DNA of 64,000 nt, taken from contig NZ_SOFH01000008.1 of NCBI RefSeq assembly GCF_004402495.1, forward strand, positions 62,001-126,000. Direction: 5' to 3'. Each line of letters begins with the position of its first letter. The first letter of the stretch is position 1. A model generated the notes under the pieces. It did not search any database. It was given only the letters and a program-made list of their open reading frames with translations, and had not been told where the DNA came from. The position numbers were made by a program, and so were the translations under genes. Positions 17,615 to 27,076 of the stretch are shown piece after piece. Source of the DNA: Cryobacterium sp. HLT2-28 (lineage in GTDB: Bacteria; Actinomycetota; Actinomycetes; Actinomycetales; Microbacteriaceae).

Positions 17615-18502
17615 GTGCGCAAAAACCATCGTTTCCGATGGGCTGCTATTCCGATTGCAGCGTCGTTGGCCATTGTTCTGGCGGGGTGCACCCAAGCCCA
17701 GCTTCACGGCTTCCTCCCCGGCTTCGAAGAGGGTCAGCCGGCGGTGACCAACCAGACCGACCGTATCGGCGGGTTGTGGACGACGTCCTGGCTCGTGCTG
17801 CTCGTGGTCGGCCTGATCACCTGGGGTCTCACGATCTGGACGGTCGTCGTCTACCGCCGTCGCAAGGGCCAGACCGGCCTGCCGGTCCAGCTCCGTTACA
17901 ACATGCCGATCGAGATCTTCTACACGGTCGTGCCCCTCATCCTCGTGCTGGGATTCTTTGCCTTCACCGCGCGTGACCAGGCCGCGATCGAGGCGCGCTT
18001 CGAGTCGCCCGACGTGAAGATCGAGGTCATCGGCAAGCAGTGGGCCTGGGACTTCAACTACGTCAACGAAGACGTCTTCTCCGCCGGCATCCAGGGCCAG
18101 CCCGACCTCAACGGTCCCAAGGGCTCGCTTGTCGAGTCCGAGATCCCCACCCTGGTGCTCCCCGTCGGCAAGAAGATCGAACTGGCGCTCGAGTCCCGCG
18201 ACGTCATCCACTCCTTCTGGGTCATCGACTTCCTCTACAAAAAGGACATGATCCCCGACAAGACCAACTACATGTCGGTCATCCCCGAACGAATCGGCAC
18301 GTACTCGGGCAAGTGCGCAGAACTGTGCGGCGAGTACCACTCCCTGATGCTGTTCAAGGTCAAGGTAGTCTCCGAGTCCGACTACGACGCATACATCCAG
18401 TCGCTGCGGGTCGCCGGCAATGAAGGCCAGCTCGACAACGGCTACAAGCGCAATCAAAATCTTCCGGGCACGACCGCCCCGACGGTTCAGGAGGGCAACT
18501 AG
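17615..18502 (+). CDS. ctaC: Cytochrome c oxidase subunit II
   Basis: This is the CuA-bearing subunit of the aa3 oxidase. The 295-residue protein starts with a lipoprotein signal ending in the lipobox LAGC (Cys25), then has two transmembrane helices and the periplasmic cupredoxin domain. CuA ligands are visible in HSFWVIDF and in CAELCGEYHSLM. The GTG at 17615 follows AAAGG and opens the signal peptide. A gap of 3 bp separates it from ctaD. In actinobacteria this oxidase forms a supercomplex with the bc1 complex encoded at 21625-25181. Confidence 0.93.
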   Translation: MRKNHRFRWAAIPIAASLAIVLAGCTQAQLHGFLPGFEEGQPAVTNQTDRIGGLWTTSWLVLLVVGLITWGLTIWTVVVYRRRKGQTGLPVQLRYNMPIEIFYTVVPLILVLGFFAFTARDQAAIEARFESPDVKIEVIGKQWAWDFNYVNEDVFSAGIQGQPDLNGPKGSLVESEIPTLVLPVGKKIELALESRDVIHSFWVIDFLYKKDMIPDKTNYMSVIPERIGTYSGKCAELCGEYHSLMLFKVKVVSESDYDAYIQSLRVAGNEGQLDNGYKRNQNLPGTTAPTVQEGN

Positions 18503-18505
18503 GCC

Positions 18506-20242
18506 ATGAGTACCACCACTGCTCCCACCGCCCCCACCGCACCGGCCGCACCTCGGCGCGTGTCCGGCGTCGACCGCAAGGGCAACGTCCTGGTGCGGTG
18601 GATCACCTCCACCGACCACAAGGTCATCGGGTACATGTACCTGATCACCTCCTTCGTCTACTTCTGCCTCGCCGGCGTGATGGCCCTGGTGATCCGGGCC
18701 CAACTGTTCGAGCCCGGCCTGCAGGTCGTGCAGACGAAAGAGCAGTACAACCAGCTCTTCACCATGCACGGCACGATCATGCTGCTGATGTTCGCGACGC
18801 CGTTGTTCTTCGGATTCGCGAACTCCCTGATGCCGCTCCAGATCGGCGCGCCCGATGTGGCGTTCCCACGGCTCAACGCGTTCTCCTTCTGGGCGTTCTT
18901 CTTCGGCAGCCTCATCGCAGTCGGCGGGTTCCTCACCCCGCAGGGAGCGGCATCCTTCGGCTGGTTCGCCTACCAACCGCTGGCGAGCACGACCTTCTCG
19001 CCCGGGGTCGGCGGCAACCTGTGGATGGTCGGGCTGGGACTGTCCGGATTCGGCACCATTCTCGGCGCCGTGAACTTCATCACCACGATCATCACCATGC
19101 GCGCGCCCGGCATGACCATGTTCCGGATGCCGATCTTCACCTGGAACACGATGGTCACCTCCATCCTCGTGCTGATGGCCTTCCCGGTGCTCGCCGCCGC
19201 GCTCCTCGCCGCCGCCTCCGACCGGATCTTCCTCTCCCACATCTACGACCCGGCCAACGGCGGCGCCATCCTCTGGCAGCACCTGTTCTGGTTCTTCGGC
19301 CACCCCGAGGTGTACATCATCGCGCTGCCGTTCTTCGGCATCGTGTCCGAGGTGTTCCCGGTCTTCAGCCGCAAGCCGATCTTCGGTTACAAGACCCTGA
19401 TCTACGCGACCATCTCCATCGCGGCACTGTCCGTCGCGGTCTGGGCGCACCACATGTACGTCACCGGTTCCGTTCTGCTGCCGTTCTTCTCCCTGATGAC
19501 CATGCTCATCGCGGTACCGACCGGGGTGAAGATCTTCAACTGGATCGGCACCATGTGGCGCGGGTCGCTGACCTTCGAGACTCCGATGCTCTGGGCCCTC
19601 GGGTTCCTCGTCACGTTCACCTTCGGTGGGCTGACCGGTGTCATCCTCGCGTCACCGCCGCTGGACTTCCACGTCTCCGACACCTACTTCGTCGTGGCGC
19701 ACTTCCACTACGTTATCTTCGGCACCGTCGTCTTCGCCATGTTCAGTGGCTTCTACTTCTGGTGGCCCAAGTGGACCGGCAAGATGCTCAACGAGAGCCT
19801 GGGCAAGTGGCACTTCTGGCTCCTCTTCATCGGCTTCCACACCACCTTCCTCGTGCAGCACTGGCTCGGCGTCGTCGGGATGCCCCGACGGTACGCGTCG
19901 TACTCGCCCGAAGACGGCTTCACCTGGATGAACCAGCTGTCGACGATCGGCGCGATGATCCTCGCCGTCTCGATGATCCCGTTCTTCCTGAACGTGTACA
20001 TCACGGCGCGGAAGGCTCCGCTGGTCACCGTGAACGACCCGTGGGGCTTCGGCGCCTCGCTCGAGTGGGCGACGTCATGCCCGCCGCCGAGGCACAACTT
20101 CACCTCGATCCCACGGATCCGCTCCGAGCGTCCCGCCTTCGACCTGAACCACCCCGAGGTGGCCATGGCCGTCGGCATCGGCCCCGGCAAGGACGCCCCG
20201 GATGCCCCCACGTATGACGCAGCTTCGAACAAGGTGAAATAA
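18506..20242 (+). CDS. ctaD: Cytochrome c oxidase subunit I
   Basis: This is the catalytic haem-copper subunit of the aa3 oxidase, which reduces oxygen and pumps protons. The 578-residue protein has 12 transmembrane helices. Visible motifs are TMHGTIM (haem a ligand His), [10 protein letters not shown] with the His-Tyr cross-link pair, AHHMY for CuB, and VAHFHYV with the haem a3 and haem a histidines. AGGAGGG lies about 10 nt before the ATG. It is second in ctaC-ctaD-ctaF. Confidence 0.97.
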   Translation: MSTTTAPTAPTAPAAPRRVSGVDRKGNVLVRWITSTDHKVIGYMYLITSFVYFCLAGVMALVIRAQLFEPGLQVVQTKEQYNQLFTMHGTIMLLMFATPLFFGFANSLMPLQIGAPDVAFPRLNAFSFWAFFFGSLIAVGGFLTPQGAASFGWFAYQPLASTTFSPGVGGNLWMVGLGLSGFGTILGAVNFITTIITMRAPGMTMFRMPIFTWNTMVTSILVLMAFPVLAAALLAAASDRIFLSHIYDPANGGAILWQHLFWFFGHPEVYIIALPFFGIVSEVFPVFSRKPIFGYKTLIYATISIAALSVAVWAHHMYVTGSVLLPFFSLMTMLIAVPTGVKIFNWIGTMWRGSLTFETPMLWALGFLVTFTFGGLTGVILASPPLDFHVSDTYFVVAHFHYVIFGTVVFAMFSGFYFWWPKWTGKMLNESLGKWHFWLLFIGFHTTFLVQHWLGVVGMPRRYASYSPEDGFTWMNQLSTIGAMILAVSMIPFFLNVYITARKAPLVTVNDPWGFGASLEWATSCPPPRHNFTSIPRIRSERPAFDLNHPEVAMAVGIGPGKDAPDAPTYDAASNKVK

Positions 20243-20665
20243 ATGAGAGCCAACGTCAACCTGCTCTGGATCCTCGCCGGCTTCTTCACCGTCGTCACCA
20301 CCGCCTACGTCGTGTGGGGTCTGCTCGACCCCAAGCAGCACAGCGTCGAGTGGGCCGGCACCTTCGCCCTCGGACTCTGCGCCGTGTTCACCAGCTTCGT
20401 CGCGTTCTACCTCAGCCGGGTGCACGGCGCCCAGGGCGGGGAACTGCCCGAAGACCGGCTGGACTCCAACATCGACGACGGCGACCCCGAGGTCGGCTTC
20501 TTCAGCCCGTGGAGCTGGTGGCCGATCCTGCTCGCCGGCAGTGCCGCCCTGTTGTTCCTCGGCCTGGCCGTTGGCGTCTGGATCTCCATCATCGCCCTGG
20601 GGCTGGGAGTCATCTGCCTCGTCGGCTGGGTCTACGAGTACTACCGGGGCATGTTCGCCCGCTAG
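20243..20665 (+). CDS. ctaF: Cytochrome c oxidase subunit IV (actinobacterial CtaF)
   Basis: This 140-residue membrane protein has four hydrophobic helices and the conserved YLSRVHG and FFSPWSWWP stretches of actinobacterial oxidase subunit IV. It is a structural part of the bc1-aa3 supercomplex. Its ATG follows the ctaD stop directly, so translation is coupled. Confidence 0.93.
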   Translation: MRANVNLLWILAGFFTVVTTAYVVWGLLDPKQHSVEWAGTFALGLCAVFTSFVAFYLSRVHGAQGGELPEDRLDSNIDDGDPEVGFFSPWSWWPILLAGSAALLFLGLAVGVWISIIALGLGVICLVGWVYEYYRGMFAR

Positions 20666-20699
20666 AACCCATCCCACGGCCGTTCACGGCCATCCGCTA

Positions 20700-20730
20700 C
20701 GGCGCCCGCGACAGAGTCCGGGCGCCGTTT
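20700..20730 (+). terminator. Terminator of ctaCDF operon
   Basis: CGGCGCCCG (20700-20708) and CGGGCGCCG (20719-20727) form a 9-bp stem with a 10-nt loop, followed by TTT. It may also serve the convergent methyltransferase gene. Confidence 0.65.
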
Positions 20731-20766
20731 GCGTACCCTGACGTCGGCGCAGGCGCGGAGCGCGGG

Positions 20767-21594
20767 TCAGTCGCGGCGGCGGAACCCGAGCAGTTCGAAG
20801 GCAGCGGTCACGGGGCGATCGGCGTGCGGCTCCTGGGCGAGGGTGGCGGCATCCGTGTGGTGGGCCGACGGCCCCATTCCGACCAGGCTGGTCACCTGGT
20901 GGGGGTCGAGTGTGAGCAACTCGGACGACGTCCGCTGGGATTCGAGGATGAAGTGCACGTCGAGGGACGCAACCAGTTCGGCTGACTTGTTCGCCTGCAC
21001 CCCGAGAGCGAGCCCGGCAGCGCGGAGCTCCTGCAGATGCGTCTCCTGCGGCACGACGACGACCAGGCGACCGCCGCGGCGGAGCACGCGGTGGAATTCG
21101 GAGGGATTGCGCGGCGCGAAGACGTTGAGGATGACGTCGACGACGCCGTCCCGCACCGGCAACGGCGCCCAGACATCCGCCACCAGGCCGTCGATCCGGT
21201 CGTCGCCGGCGATGGTGCGAGCGACGGCGACCGGGGAGAGGTCCATGCCGAGGGCCCGGGCGCCGTCCAGCTTGGCGAGCACGCCGAGCAGGTAGTAGCC
21301 GGTGCCGCAGCCGGCGTCGAGGACAGCGAGCGGGTTCTCCTGGCCAACCAGTTCGGCGAGGCTATCGCGGAGGGGCTCGTACCAGCCGGCGGCGAGGAAG
21401 GCGTCGCGAGCATCGAGCATGGCCGCGCTGTCGCCGATCAGGCGCCGGGAGCCGCCGGCCAGCGAGACGTAGCCTCGCTTGTTCGCGTCATAGGCGTGGC
21501 CGGTGGGGCAGCGCAGGACGAGCGCCCCGCCGGGCGCGAGGGGAAGAAAACAGATCGGGCACCGAAGCCACTCCGACAGGGTCTGGAGGGACAT
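20767..21594 (-). CDS. RlmA-like rRNA guanine methyltransferase
   Basis: The 275-residue protein starts with a zinc-binding module (CPIC near residue 12, then CPTGH near residue 29), followed by a SAM-binding domain with VLDAGCGTGYYL (about 91-102) and NVFAPRNPSEF. This matches the RlmA/TlrB family that methylates a guanine in 23S rRNA. It lies 30 bp behind qcrB on the same strand, so it may be read from the ctaE-qcr operon; a link to respiration is not apparent. Confidence 0.82.
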   Translation of the reverse strand: MSLQTLSEWLRCPICFLPLAPGGALVLRCPTGHAYDANKRGYVSLAGGSRRLIGDSAAMLDARDAFLAAGWYEPLRDSLAELVGQENPLAVLDAGCGTGYYLLGVLAKLDGARALGMDLSPVAVARTIAGDDRIDGLVADVWAPLPVRDGVVDVILNVFAPRNPSEFHRVLRRGGRLVVVVPQETHLQELRAAGLALGVQANKSAELVASLDVHFILESQRTSSELLTLDPHQVTSLVGMGPSAHHTDAATLAQEPHADRPVTAAFELLGFRRRD

Positions 21595-21624
21595 CGATGC
21601 CCGATCTGTTGTTGAGGCAGGTGC

Positions 21625-23244
21625 CTAGTGGTGGTCGCCGTGGGACTGTTCGAGTTCCGTGTTGCCGACTGGTTCGATCCGGTCCTCGAAGAACCAGCGG
21701 GACATGCCGGCACGCAGCTTCTGCCCGGTGGTGATCTTGCCCTGGGCGTTCGGGCGGATCATCAGCGGCTTGTAGTCGGAGTAGCTGACCAGCTTCCAGC
21801 GCTCGTACTCGTCGATCGGCTGGTGCACCTCGATGTATTCGCCGCCGGGAAGGCGCACGATCCGACCGGACTCGTAGCCGTGCAGCACGATCTCACGATC
21901 CTTCTTCTGCAACGCCAGGCAGACCCGCTTGGCGACGAAGAACGCGATGAACGGTCCCACGATCGTGAGGAACTGCATCGTGTGGATGACGCCCTCCATC
22001 GTGACCGAGAAGTGCGTCGCGATGATGTCGGAGGAGGCGGTGGCCCACAGGGCGGCGTAGAAGGTGACGCCGGCCGCGCCGATGGCGGTGCGGGTCGGGG
22101 CGTTCCGCGGGCGATCGAGGATGTGGTGCTCGCGCTTGTCCCCGGTCACCCAGGCCTCGATGAACGGGTAGATGAGCACCACGAGGATGAACAACCCGAG
22201 AGAGACCAGGGGAATCAGGATGTTGAACGAGAACGTGCGGTCGAGCCAGACGAATTCGAGTCCCGGCGGGATCAGGCGCAGCGCCCCATCGGCGAATCCG
22301 ATGTACCAGTCCGGCTGGGTTCCCGCGGAGACGGGGGAGGGGTCGTATGGACCGTAGTTCCAGATCGGGTTGATCGTGAACAATGAGGCCATCAGCATCA
22401 CGACGCCGAAGACGATGAAGAAGAAGCCACCGGCCTTGGCCGCGTAGACCGGGAGGACCGGGTAGCCGACCACATTCTGGTTCGTGCGCCCTGCACCGGG
22501 GTACTGGGTGTGCTTGTGGACCACGACGAACAGGAGGTGCATCGCGATCAGCGCGACGATGATCGCCGGCAGGAGGAGAATGTGCAGCGAGTACAAGCGC
22601 CCGACGATGGCCTCGCCCGGGAATTCACCGCCGAAGAGCAGGTAGGAGATCCAGGTGCCGACGAGCGGGATGCCCTTGACCATCCCGTCGATGATGCGGA
22701 GGCCGTTGCCCGAGAGCAGGTCGTCGGGAAGGGAGTACCCGGTGAATCCTTCGGCCATGGCGAGGATGAAGAGGATGAAGCCGATCACCCAGTTCAGTTC
22801 GCGCGGCTTGCGGAACGCGCCGGTGAAGTAGATCCGGAGCATGTGCAGGCCGATGGCCGCGACGAAGAGCAGCGCGGCCCAGTGGTGGACCTGGCGCATC
22901 AGCAGCCCGCCACGGATGTCGAAGGAGATGTCGAGTGACGACGACATCGCCGCGGACATCTCCACGCCCTTCAACGGGACGTAGGACCCGTCGTACTGGA
23001 CGGGAGCCATGGACGCGCTGAAGAAGAACGTCAGGAACGATCCGGACAGCAGGATGATGACGAAGCTGTACAGCGCCACCTCGCCGAGCAGGAAGGACCA
23101 GTGGTCCGGGAAGATCTTCCGGCCGAGTTCCTTGACCGCCGTCGAGATGCTGGTGCGCTCGTCGATGTAGTTGGCGGCGACGGCCGTCAGGCCGCCGGAC
23201 TTCTTGGTTTCGACCAGCTCAGTGGTCGTAGTTGTAGTGCTCAA
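21625..23244 (-). CDS. qcrB: Cytochrome bc1 complex cytochrome b subunit
   Basis: This is the quinol-oxidising cytochrome b subunit. The 539-residue protein has the b-type helices with the histidine pairs in QVHHWAALLFV/GLHMLR and YSLHILLLP/AMHLLFV, and the actinobacterial extended C-terminus. The start codon is TTG, overlapping the qcrA stop as TTGA, with GGGAG upstream; no in-frame ATG or GTG exists nearby. Respiratory supercomplex partner of CtaC-D-E-F. Confidence 0.95.
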   Translation of the reverse strand: MSTTTTTTELVETKKSGGLTAVAANYIDERTSISTAVKELGRKIFPDHWSFLLGEVALYSFVIILLSGSFLTFFFSASMAPVQYDGSYVPLKGVEMSAAMSSSLDISFDIRGGLLMRQVHHWAALLFVAAIGLHMLRIYFTGAFRKPRELNWVIGFILFILAMAEGFTGYSLPDDLLSGNGLRIIDGMVKGIPLVGTWISYLLFGGEFPGEAIVGRLYSLHILLLPAIIVALIAMHLLFVVVHKHTQYPGAGRTNQNVVGYPVLPVYAAKAGGFFFIVFGVVMLMASLFTINPIWNYGPYDPSPVSAGTQPDWYIGFADGALRLIPPGLEFVWLDRTFSFNILIPLVSLGLFILVVLIYPFIEAWVTGDKREHHILDRPRNAPTRTAIGAAGVTFYAALWATASSDIIATHFSVTMEGVIHTMQFLTIVGPFIAFFVAKRVCLALQKKDREIVLHGYESGRIVRLPGGEYIEVHQPIDEYERWKLVSYSDYKPLMIRPNAQGKITTGQKLRAGMSRWFFEDRIEPVGNTELEQSHGDHH

Positions 23245-24314
23245 TGCCGCTCCCAGAAGCTCGGTCCGACGGGTTCAGTGAAATCGCTCTGTGCAATGAG
23301 GTAACCCTCTGAGTCTACCGCGATGGGCAGTTGGGGCAGGGGGCGCTTGGCCGGTCCGAAGATGACCTCACAGTGGTTCGACACGTCGAACTGAGACTGG
23401 TGACAGGGGCAGAGGAGGTGGTGGGTCTGCTGCTCGTACAGCGCCACCGGGCAGCCGACGTGGGTGCAGATCTTCGAGTAGGCGACGATCCCGTCATACG
23501 ACCAGCCCTTGCGTTCGGGCAGTTCGTTGAGGTCCTCAGGCTTGAGCCGCATCAGCAGGACGGCGGCCTTGCCCTTTTCTTCCAGCTTGCCGTGCTCCAG
23601 ATCCTGGAGCCCTTCCGGGATCACGTGGAAGGCGGAGCCCAGGGTGATGTCGGATGCCTTGATCGGCGTGCCGGTCGGGTCGAGGGCGAGACGCGTGCCC
23701 TTCTTCCACATCGTGTGGCTGAGAAGTGCTGCCGGGTTGTCGTCCTGCGGGCCGAGGCCGCGGAACAGCACGACCGCAGGAAGGGGGAACGCGATGAGTG
23801 CACCGATCAGGCTGTTGCGGATCAGGGTGCGTCGACCGATGCCGGATTCTTCGCCGGCTTCCTGGAATATCTCGACGGCCCGTGATCGGGTCTCCTCCGA
23901 GCCGCGAACGGGGTGGCGTTCGTCGATGCCCTCATGGTCGAACATCAGGGCCTTGCCCCAGTGCACGGCGCCGATGCCGATCGCCATCAGCGCCAGGGTG
24001 AGGCCAAGACCGATGAAGAGGTTGTTGGTGCGAACGGAACCCGGGTCCTCCGGGACGATCGGGAACGCCATGTATGCCGCGATGGCGAAGACGCTGCCCA
24101 CGATCGACAGGTAGAACAGCGTGTACACGGTGCGCTCGGCCCGGCGCTCGGCGCTCGGGTCAAGATCGGTCACGCGAGGGCGGTGCGGCGGGAGGCCCGG
24201 GTTGCCCACGGCGTCCCGCACGACGACGGCGGTGCCTGCGGGAGCTCCTTCATGCCCGACGCCCGACGAGTCAGCAGCGGCCAGGTCCTTTCCGCTGTTA
24301 TCGTCCTTGGCCAT
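23241..24314 (-). CDS. qcrA: Cytochrome bc1 complex Rieske iron-sulfur subunit
   Basis: The 357-residue protein has a cytosolic acidic N-terminus, three transmembrane helices (the actinobacterial form), and a C-terminal Rieske domain. The 2Fe-2S ligands are in CTHVGC and CPCHQS. AAGGAG precedes the ATG. It overlaps qcrB by 4 bp. Confidence 0.95.
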   Translation of the reverse strand: MAKDDNSGKDLAAADSSGVGHEGAPAGTAVVVRDAVGNPGLPPHRPRVTDLDPSAERRAERTVYTLFYLSIVGSVFAIAAYMAFPIVPEDPGSVRTNNLFIGLGLTLALMAIGIGAVHWGKALMFDHEGIDERHPVRGSEETRSRAVEIFQEAGEESGIGRRTLIRNSLIGALIAFPLPAVVLFRGLGPQDDNPAALLSHTMWKKGTRLALDPTGTPIKASDITLGSAFHVIPEGLQDLEHGKLEEKGKAAVLLMRLKPEDLNELPERKGWSYDGIVAYSKICTHVGCPVALYEQQTHHLLCPCHQSQFDVSNHCEVIFGPAKRPLPQLPIAVDSEGYLIAQSDFTEPVGPSFWERH

Positions 24315-24368
24315 TGTTCTCCTTCATCGGCATTTTCATATACAAGTTGTTCGAGACCGGATGACCGG

Positions 24369-25181
24369 TCAGTTTGATCTCGCCGTGATCCACACGGTCA
24401 GGGCGACGATCGTCCCGAGGCCGAAGATCCAGAGGAACAGGCCTTCAGAGACCGGTCCGAGCGAGCCGAGCGCGTAGCCACCGGGAGAAGGGTTGTTCTC
24501 GAGGTACTTGAGGTAGGTGATGATGTCGCGCTTGCTCTCGGGGGAGATGTTCATCTCGTTGAAGACCGGCATGCTCTGCGGGCCGGTGACCATGGCCTCG
24601 TAGATGTGCTTGGACGTGACGCCCTCGAGCGACGGAGCGAACTTGCCCTCCGTCAGCGCTCCACCGGCGCCGGCCACGTTGTGGCACATCGCGCAGTTGA
24701 TCCGGAAGAGCTCGGCGCCGTTGGCGGCGTCGCCCTTCTCATCGAGGAGGTTGGCTTCAGGCAGCCCGGGGCCGGGCGCGAGCGAGGACACATAGGCGGC
24801 GAGGGTGGCGATCTGCTCATCCGTGAACTGGACGGCCTTCTTCTGTGCCTGCGGCCCATTCATCTGCATCGGCATCCGACCGGTGCCGACCTGGAAGTCC
24901 ACCGCTGCGGCTCCGACGCCGATCAGGCTCGGACCGCTGCCGGTGCCCTGCGCGGCCAGGCCGTGGCAGGTGGCGCAGTTCGCGGCGAAGAGCTTCTTGC
25001 CCTCACCGATCGTCTGCTGGGACGTGGCGCTGGTTTCGGCGCTGGCCGTGCTCGTGCTGAACGCGGCGTACGCTCCGCCCGTGAAGAGGAGGCCGATCGC
25101 GATGAGGGCGACGCTGGACAGAGGATGGCGGCGGCCGGCCTTGCGCCCGCCCGGGCTCTTGAGCTTCTTGATCGTGGTCAT
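24369..25181 (-). CDS. qcrC: Cytochrome bc1 complex di-haem cytochrome c subunit
   Basis: The 270-residue protein has a signal or anchor helix, two c-type haem motifs (CATCH and CAMCH) and a C-terminal anchor helix. The fused di-haem subunit replaces a soluble cytochrome c in actinobacteria and passes electrons directly to CuA of CtaC. The ATG at 25181 opens the basic N-terminus; the upstream in-frame extension lacks support. It lies 25 bp after ctaE. Confidence 0.93.
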   Translation of the reverse strand: MTTIKKLKSPGGRKAGRRHPLSSVALIAIGLLFTGGAYAAFSTSTASAETSATSQQTIGEGKKLFAANCATCHGLAAQGTGSGPSLIGVGAAAVDFQVGTGRMPMQMNGPQAQKKAVQFTDEQIATLAAYVSSLAPGPGLPEANLLDEKGDAANGAELFRINCAMCHNVAGAGGALTEGKFAPSLEGVTSKHIYEAMVTGPQSMPVFNEMNISPESKRDIITYLKYLENNPSPGGYALGSLGPVSEGLFLWIFGLGTIVALTVWITARSN

Positions 25182-25206
25182 TTGTGCGTTTTCCACTTTC
25201 GACTGT

Positions 25207-25836
25207 CTACTTGAGAACGTAAATGACGAGGAACAGGCCGATCCAGACGACATCGACGAAGTGCCAGTAGTAGGACACGACGATGGCGCTGGTTGCCTCC
25301 TTGTGGCCGAAGTTCTTGACCGCGAAGCCGCGGCCGATCACGAGCAGGAAGGCCAGGAGACCGGCGGTGACGTGGATGCCGTGGAACCCGGTGGTGAGGT
25401 AGAACGCGGATCCGTACGCGTTGCTGGAAAGGGCGATGCCCTCCGACACGAGCGTGGCGTATTCGAAGATCTGGCCGGAGACAAAGATCGCACCCAGGGC
25501 GTAGGTGAGGAAGAACCACTCGACCATGCCCCACTGGCTCGGCTTCCAGCCCGTGGACCTCGCCTGCAGACGTTCGGCCGCGAACACGCCGAACTGGCAG
25601 GTCACGGAGGACGTCACCAGGATGAGCGTGTTCACCAGCGCGTAGGAGAAATTGTGCTTCTCCGTCTCGAACTGCCACAACTCCGGCGACGTCGACCGGA
25701 GGGTGAAGTAGATCGCGAAGAGGCCGGCGAAGAACATCACCTCGCTGCCGAGCCAGACGATTGTGCCCACAGCCACGCTGTTAGGCCGATTAACCACGGG
25801 CGCTGTGGCTGAATAAGTAATTGAAGGGCTCGTCAC
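25207..25836 (-). CDS. ctaE: Cytochrome c oxidase subunit III
   Basis: The 209-residue protein has five transmembrane helices and the subunit III signatures WLGSEVMFF and GFHGIHV. It heads the ctaE-qcrCAB transcript. The GTG at 25836 lies 6 nt after CATAAT and gives the standard N-terminus; an ATG at 25896 would add 20 unusual residues. Divergent from trpD, as in mycobacteria. Confidence 0.93.
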   Translation of the reverse strand: MTSPSITYSATAPVVNRPNSVAVGTIVWLGSEVMFFAGLFAIYFTLRSTSPELWQFETEKHNFSYALVNTLILVTSSVTCQFGVFAAERLQARSTGWKPSQWGMVEWFFLTYALGAIFVSGQIFEYATLVSEGIALSSNAYGSAFYLTTGFHGIHVTAGLLAFLLVIGRGFAVKNFGHKEATSAIVVSYYWHFVDVVWIGLFLVIYVLK

Positions 25837-25842
25837 TATTCC

Positions 25843-25848
25843 ATTATG
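25843..25848 (-). promoter_or_regulatory. Predicted -10 box of ctaE-qcrCAB
   Basis: CATAAT on the minus strand (5 of 6 consensus), 6 nt before the ctaE GTG, fits a leaderless mRNA for the respiratory operon. Confidence 0.45.
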
Positions 25849-25969
25849 GCCGATATTCGACGGGGTTTCGCTCAACCGGGCTTGCCTGTCGATCAAAATC
25901 CGGAATGACCACCCGATTGGAACAAAGACGCCCCCGGAGCACCAATTCGGGTGGTCGGCGGATCTCGCT

Positions 25970-25975
25970 TAAGAT
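25970..25975 (+). promoter_or_regulatory. Predicted -10 box of trpD
   Basis: TAAGAT, 6 nt, then the trpD ATG at 25982; no ribosome site. Same hexamer and spacing as before the M20 gene at 15417. Confidence 0.45.
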
Positions 25976-25981
25976 CGTTCC

Positions 25982-27034
25982 ATGCTTGAATTCCAGTCCT
26001 GGCCCAACGTGATCAGCGCCCTTCTCGCCGGCGAGGATCTGAGCGTCTCCGACGCGGCGTGGAGCATGGAACAGGTGATGCTCGGGGAGGCCACTCCAGC
26101 GCAGCTCGCGGGATTCCTCGTGGCTCTGCGGGCCAAGGGTGAAACGGTCGACGAAATCGTCGGTTTCCGCGACGCGATCCTCGAGCACGCGGTACCGTTG
26201 GCCGTGAACCCGATGGCCCTCGACATCGTCGGAACGGGCGGGGACCGCTTCGGCACCGTGAACATTTCGACCATGGCCTCCATCGTCTGCGCCGGGGCCG
26301 GGGTGCCGGTGATCAAGCACGGCAACCGGGCGGCCAGTTCCGCGTCAGGCTCCTCAGACGTGCTCGCGGCGCTCGGAATCGACCTGACTCTCTCACCCGA
26401 CAAAGTCGCAGCCATCCTTGACTCCGCGGGAATCACTTTCGCCTACGCCGCGGCGTTCCACCCGGGATTCCGCCACGCGGCGACCGCCCGGAAGGAACTG
26501 GGCATCCCCACGGTGTTCAACTACCTCGGCCCGCTCTGCAACCCGGCGCGCCCGGAGGCGTCCGCCGTCGGTGTCGCCAGCCTGGACCGGGTTCCGCTGA
26601 TCGTCGGCGTCTTCCAGACCCGGGGCGCAACGGCCCTCGTCTTCCGTGGGGATGACGGCCTCGACGAGCTCACCACGACCGGCCACAGTCACGTGTGGGA
26701 AGTCTCGCGCGGGCTCGTCACCGAACACGACATCGATCCCCGGGAACTGGGAATCAAACGCGCGAAGATCAGCGAATTGGTCGGCGGCGACGCCGAGCAC
26801 AACGCCGTCGTCGTTCACCGGATGCTCTCCGGCCAGGACGACGCGGTGCGGGACATCGTCCTGCTCAACGCCGCGGCCGGCCTGGTTGCCTTCGACCTCG
26901 CCAACGACCCCGCTCAGGCCCAGGTGAATATCCTCGATCGATTCCGCACGAAAATGGCCGTGGCCGCGGAGACCGTCGACTCCGGTGCAGCCACGGCCAA
27001 ACTCGCCCAGTGGGTGGCGGCCAGCCGGGTCTGA
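25982..27034 (+). CDS. trpD: Anthranilate phosphoribosyltransferase
   Basis: This enzyme transfers phosphoribose from PRPP to anthranilate in tryptophan synthesis. The 350-residue protein has the PRPP loop GTGGDRFGTVNIST (about 82-95) and KHGNRAASSASGSSD (about 110-124), both diagnostic. It stands alone, away from other trp genes, next to ctaE as is common in actinobacteria. Confidence 0.95.
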   Translation: MLEFQSWPNVISALLAGEDLSVSDAAWSMEQVMLGEATPAQLAGFLVALRAKGETVDEIVGFRDAILEHAVPLAVNPMALDIVGTGGDRFGTVNISTMASIVCAGAGVPVIKHGNRAASSASGSSDVLAALGIDLTLSPDKVAAILDSAGITFAYAAAFHPGFRHAATARKELGIPTVFNYLGPLCNPARPEASAVGVASLDRVPLIVGVFQTRGATALVFRGDDGLDELTTTGHSHVWEVSRGLVTEHDIDPRELGIKRAKISELVGGDAEHNAVVVHRMLSGQDDAVRDIVLLNAAAGLVAFDLANDPAQAQVNILDRFRTKMAVAAETVDSGAATAKLAQWVAASRV

Positions 27035-27076
27035 CCCGGCCGAACGCCACCCGCCGGCTGCCGATGACCAGCCGGG

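Noticed and set aside
17609-19453. Long minus-strand ORF (614 codons) opposite ctaC/ctaD
   Set aside because: A shadow caused by high-GC codon bias; the plus strand encodes oxidase subunits with all ligands.
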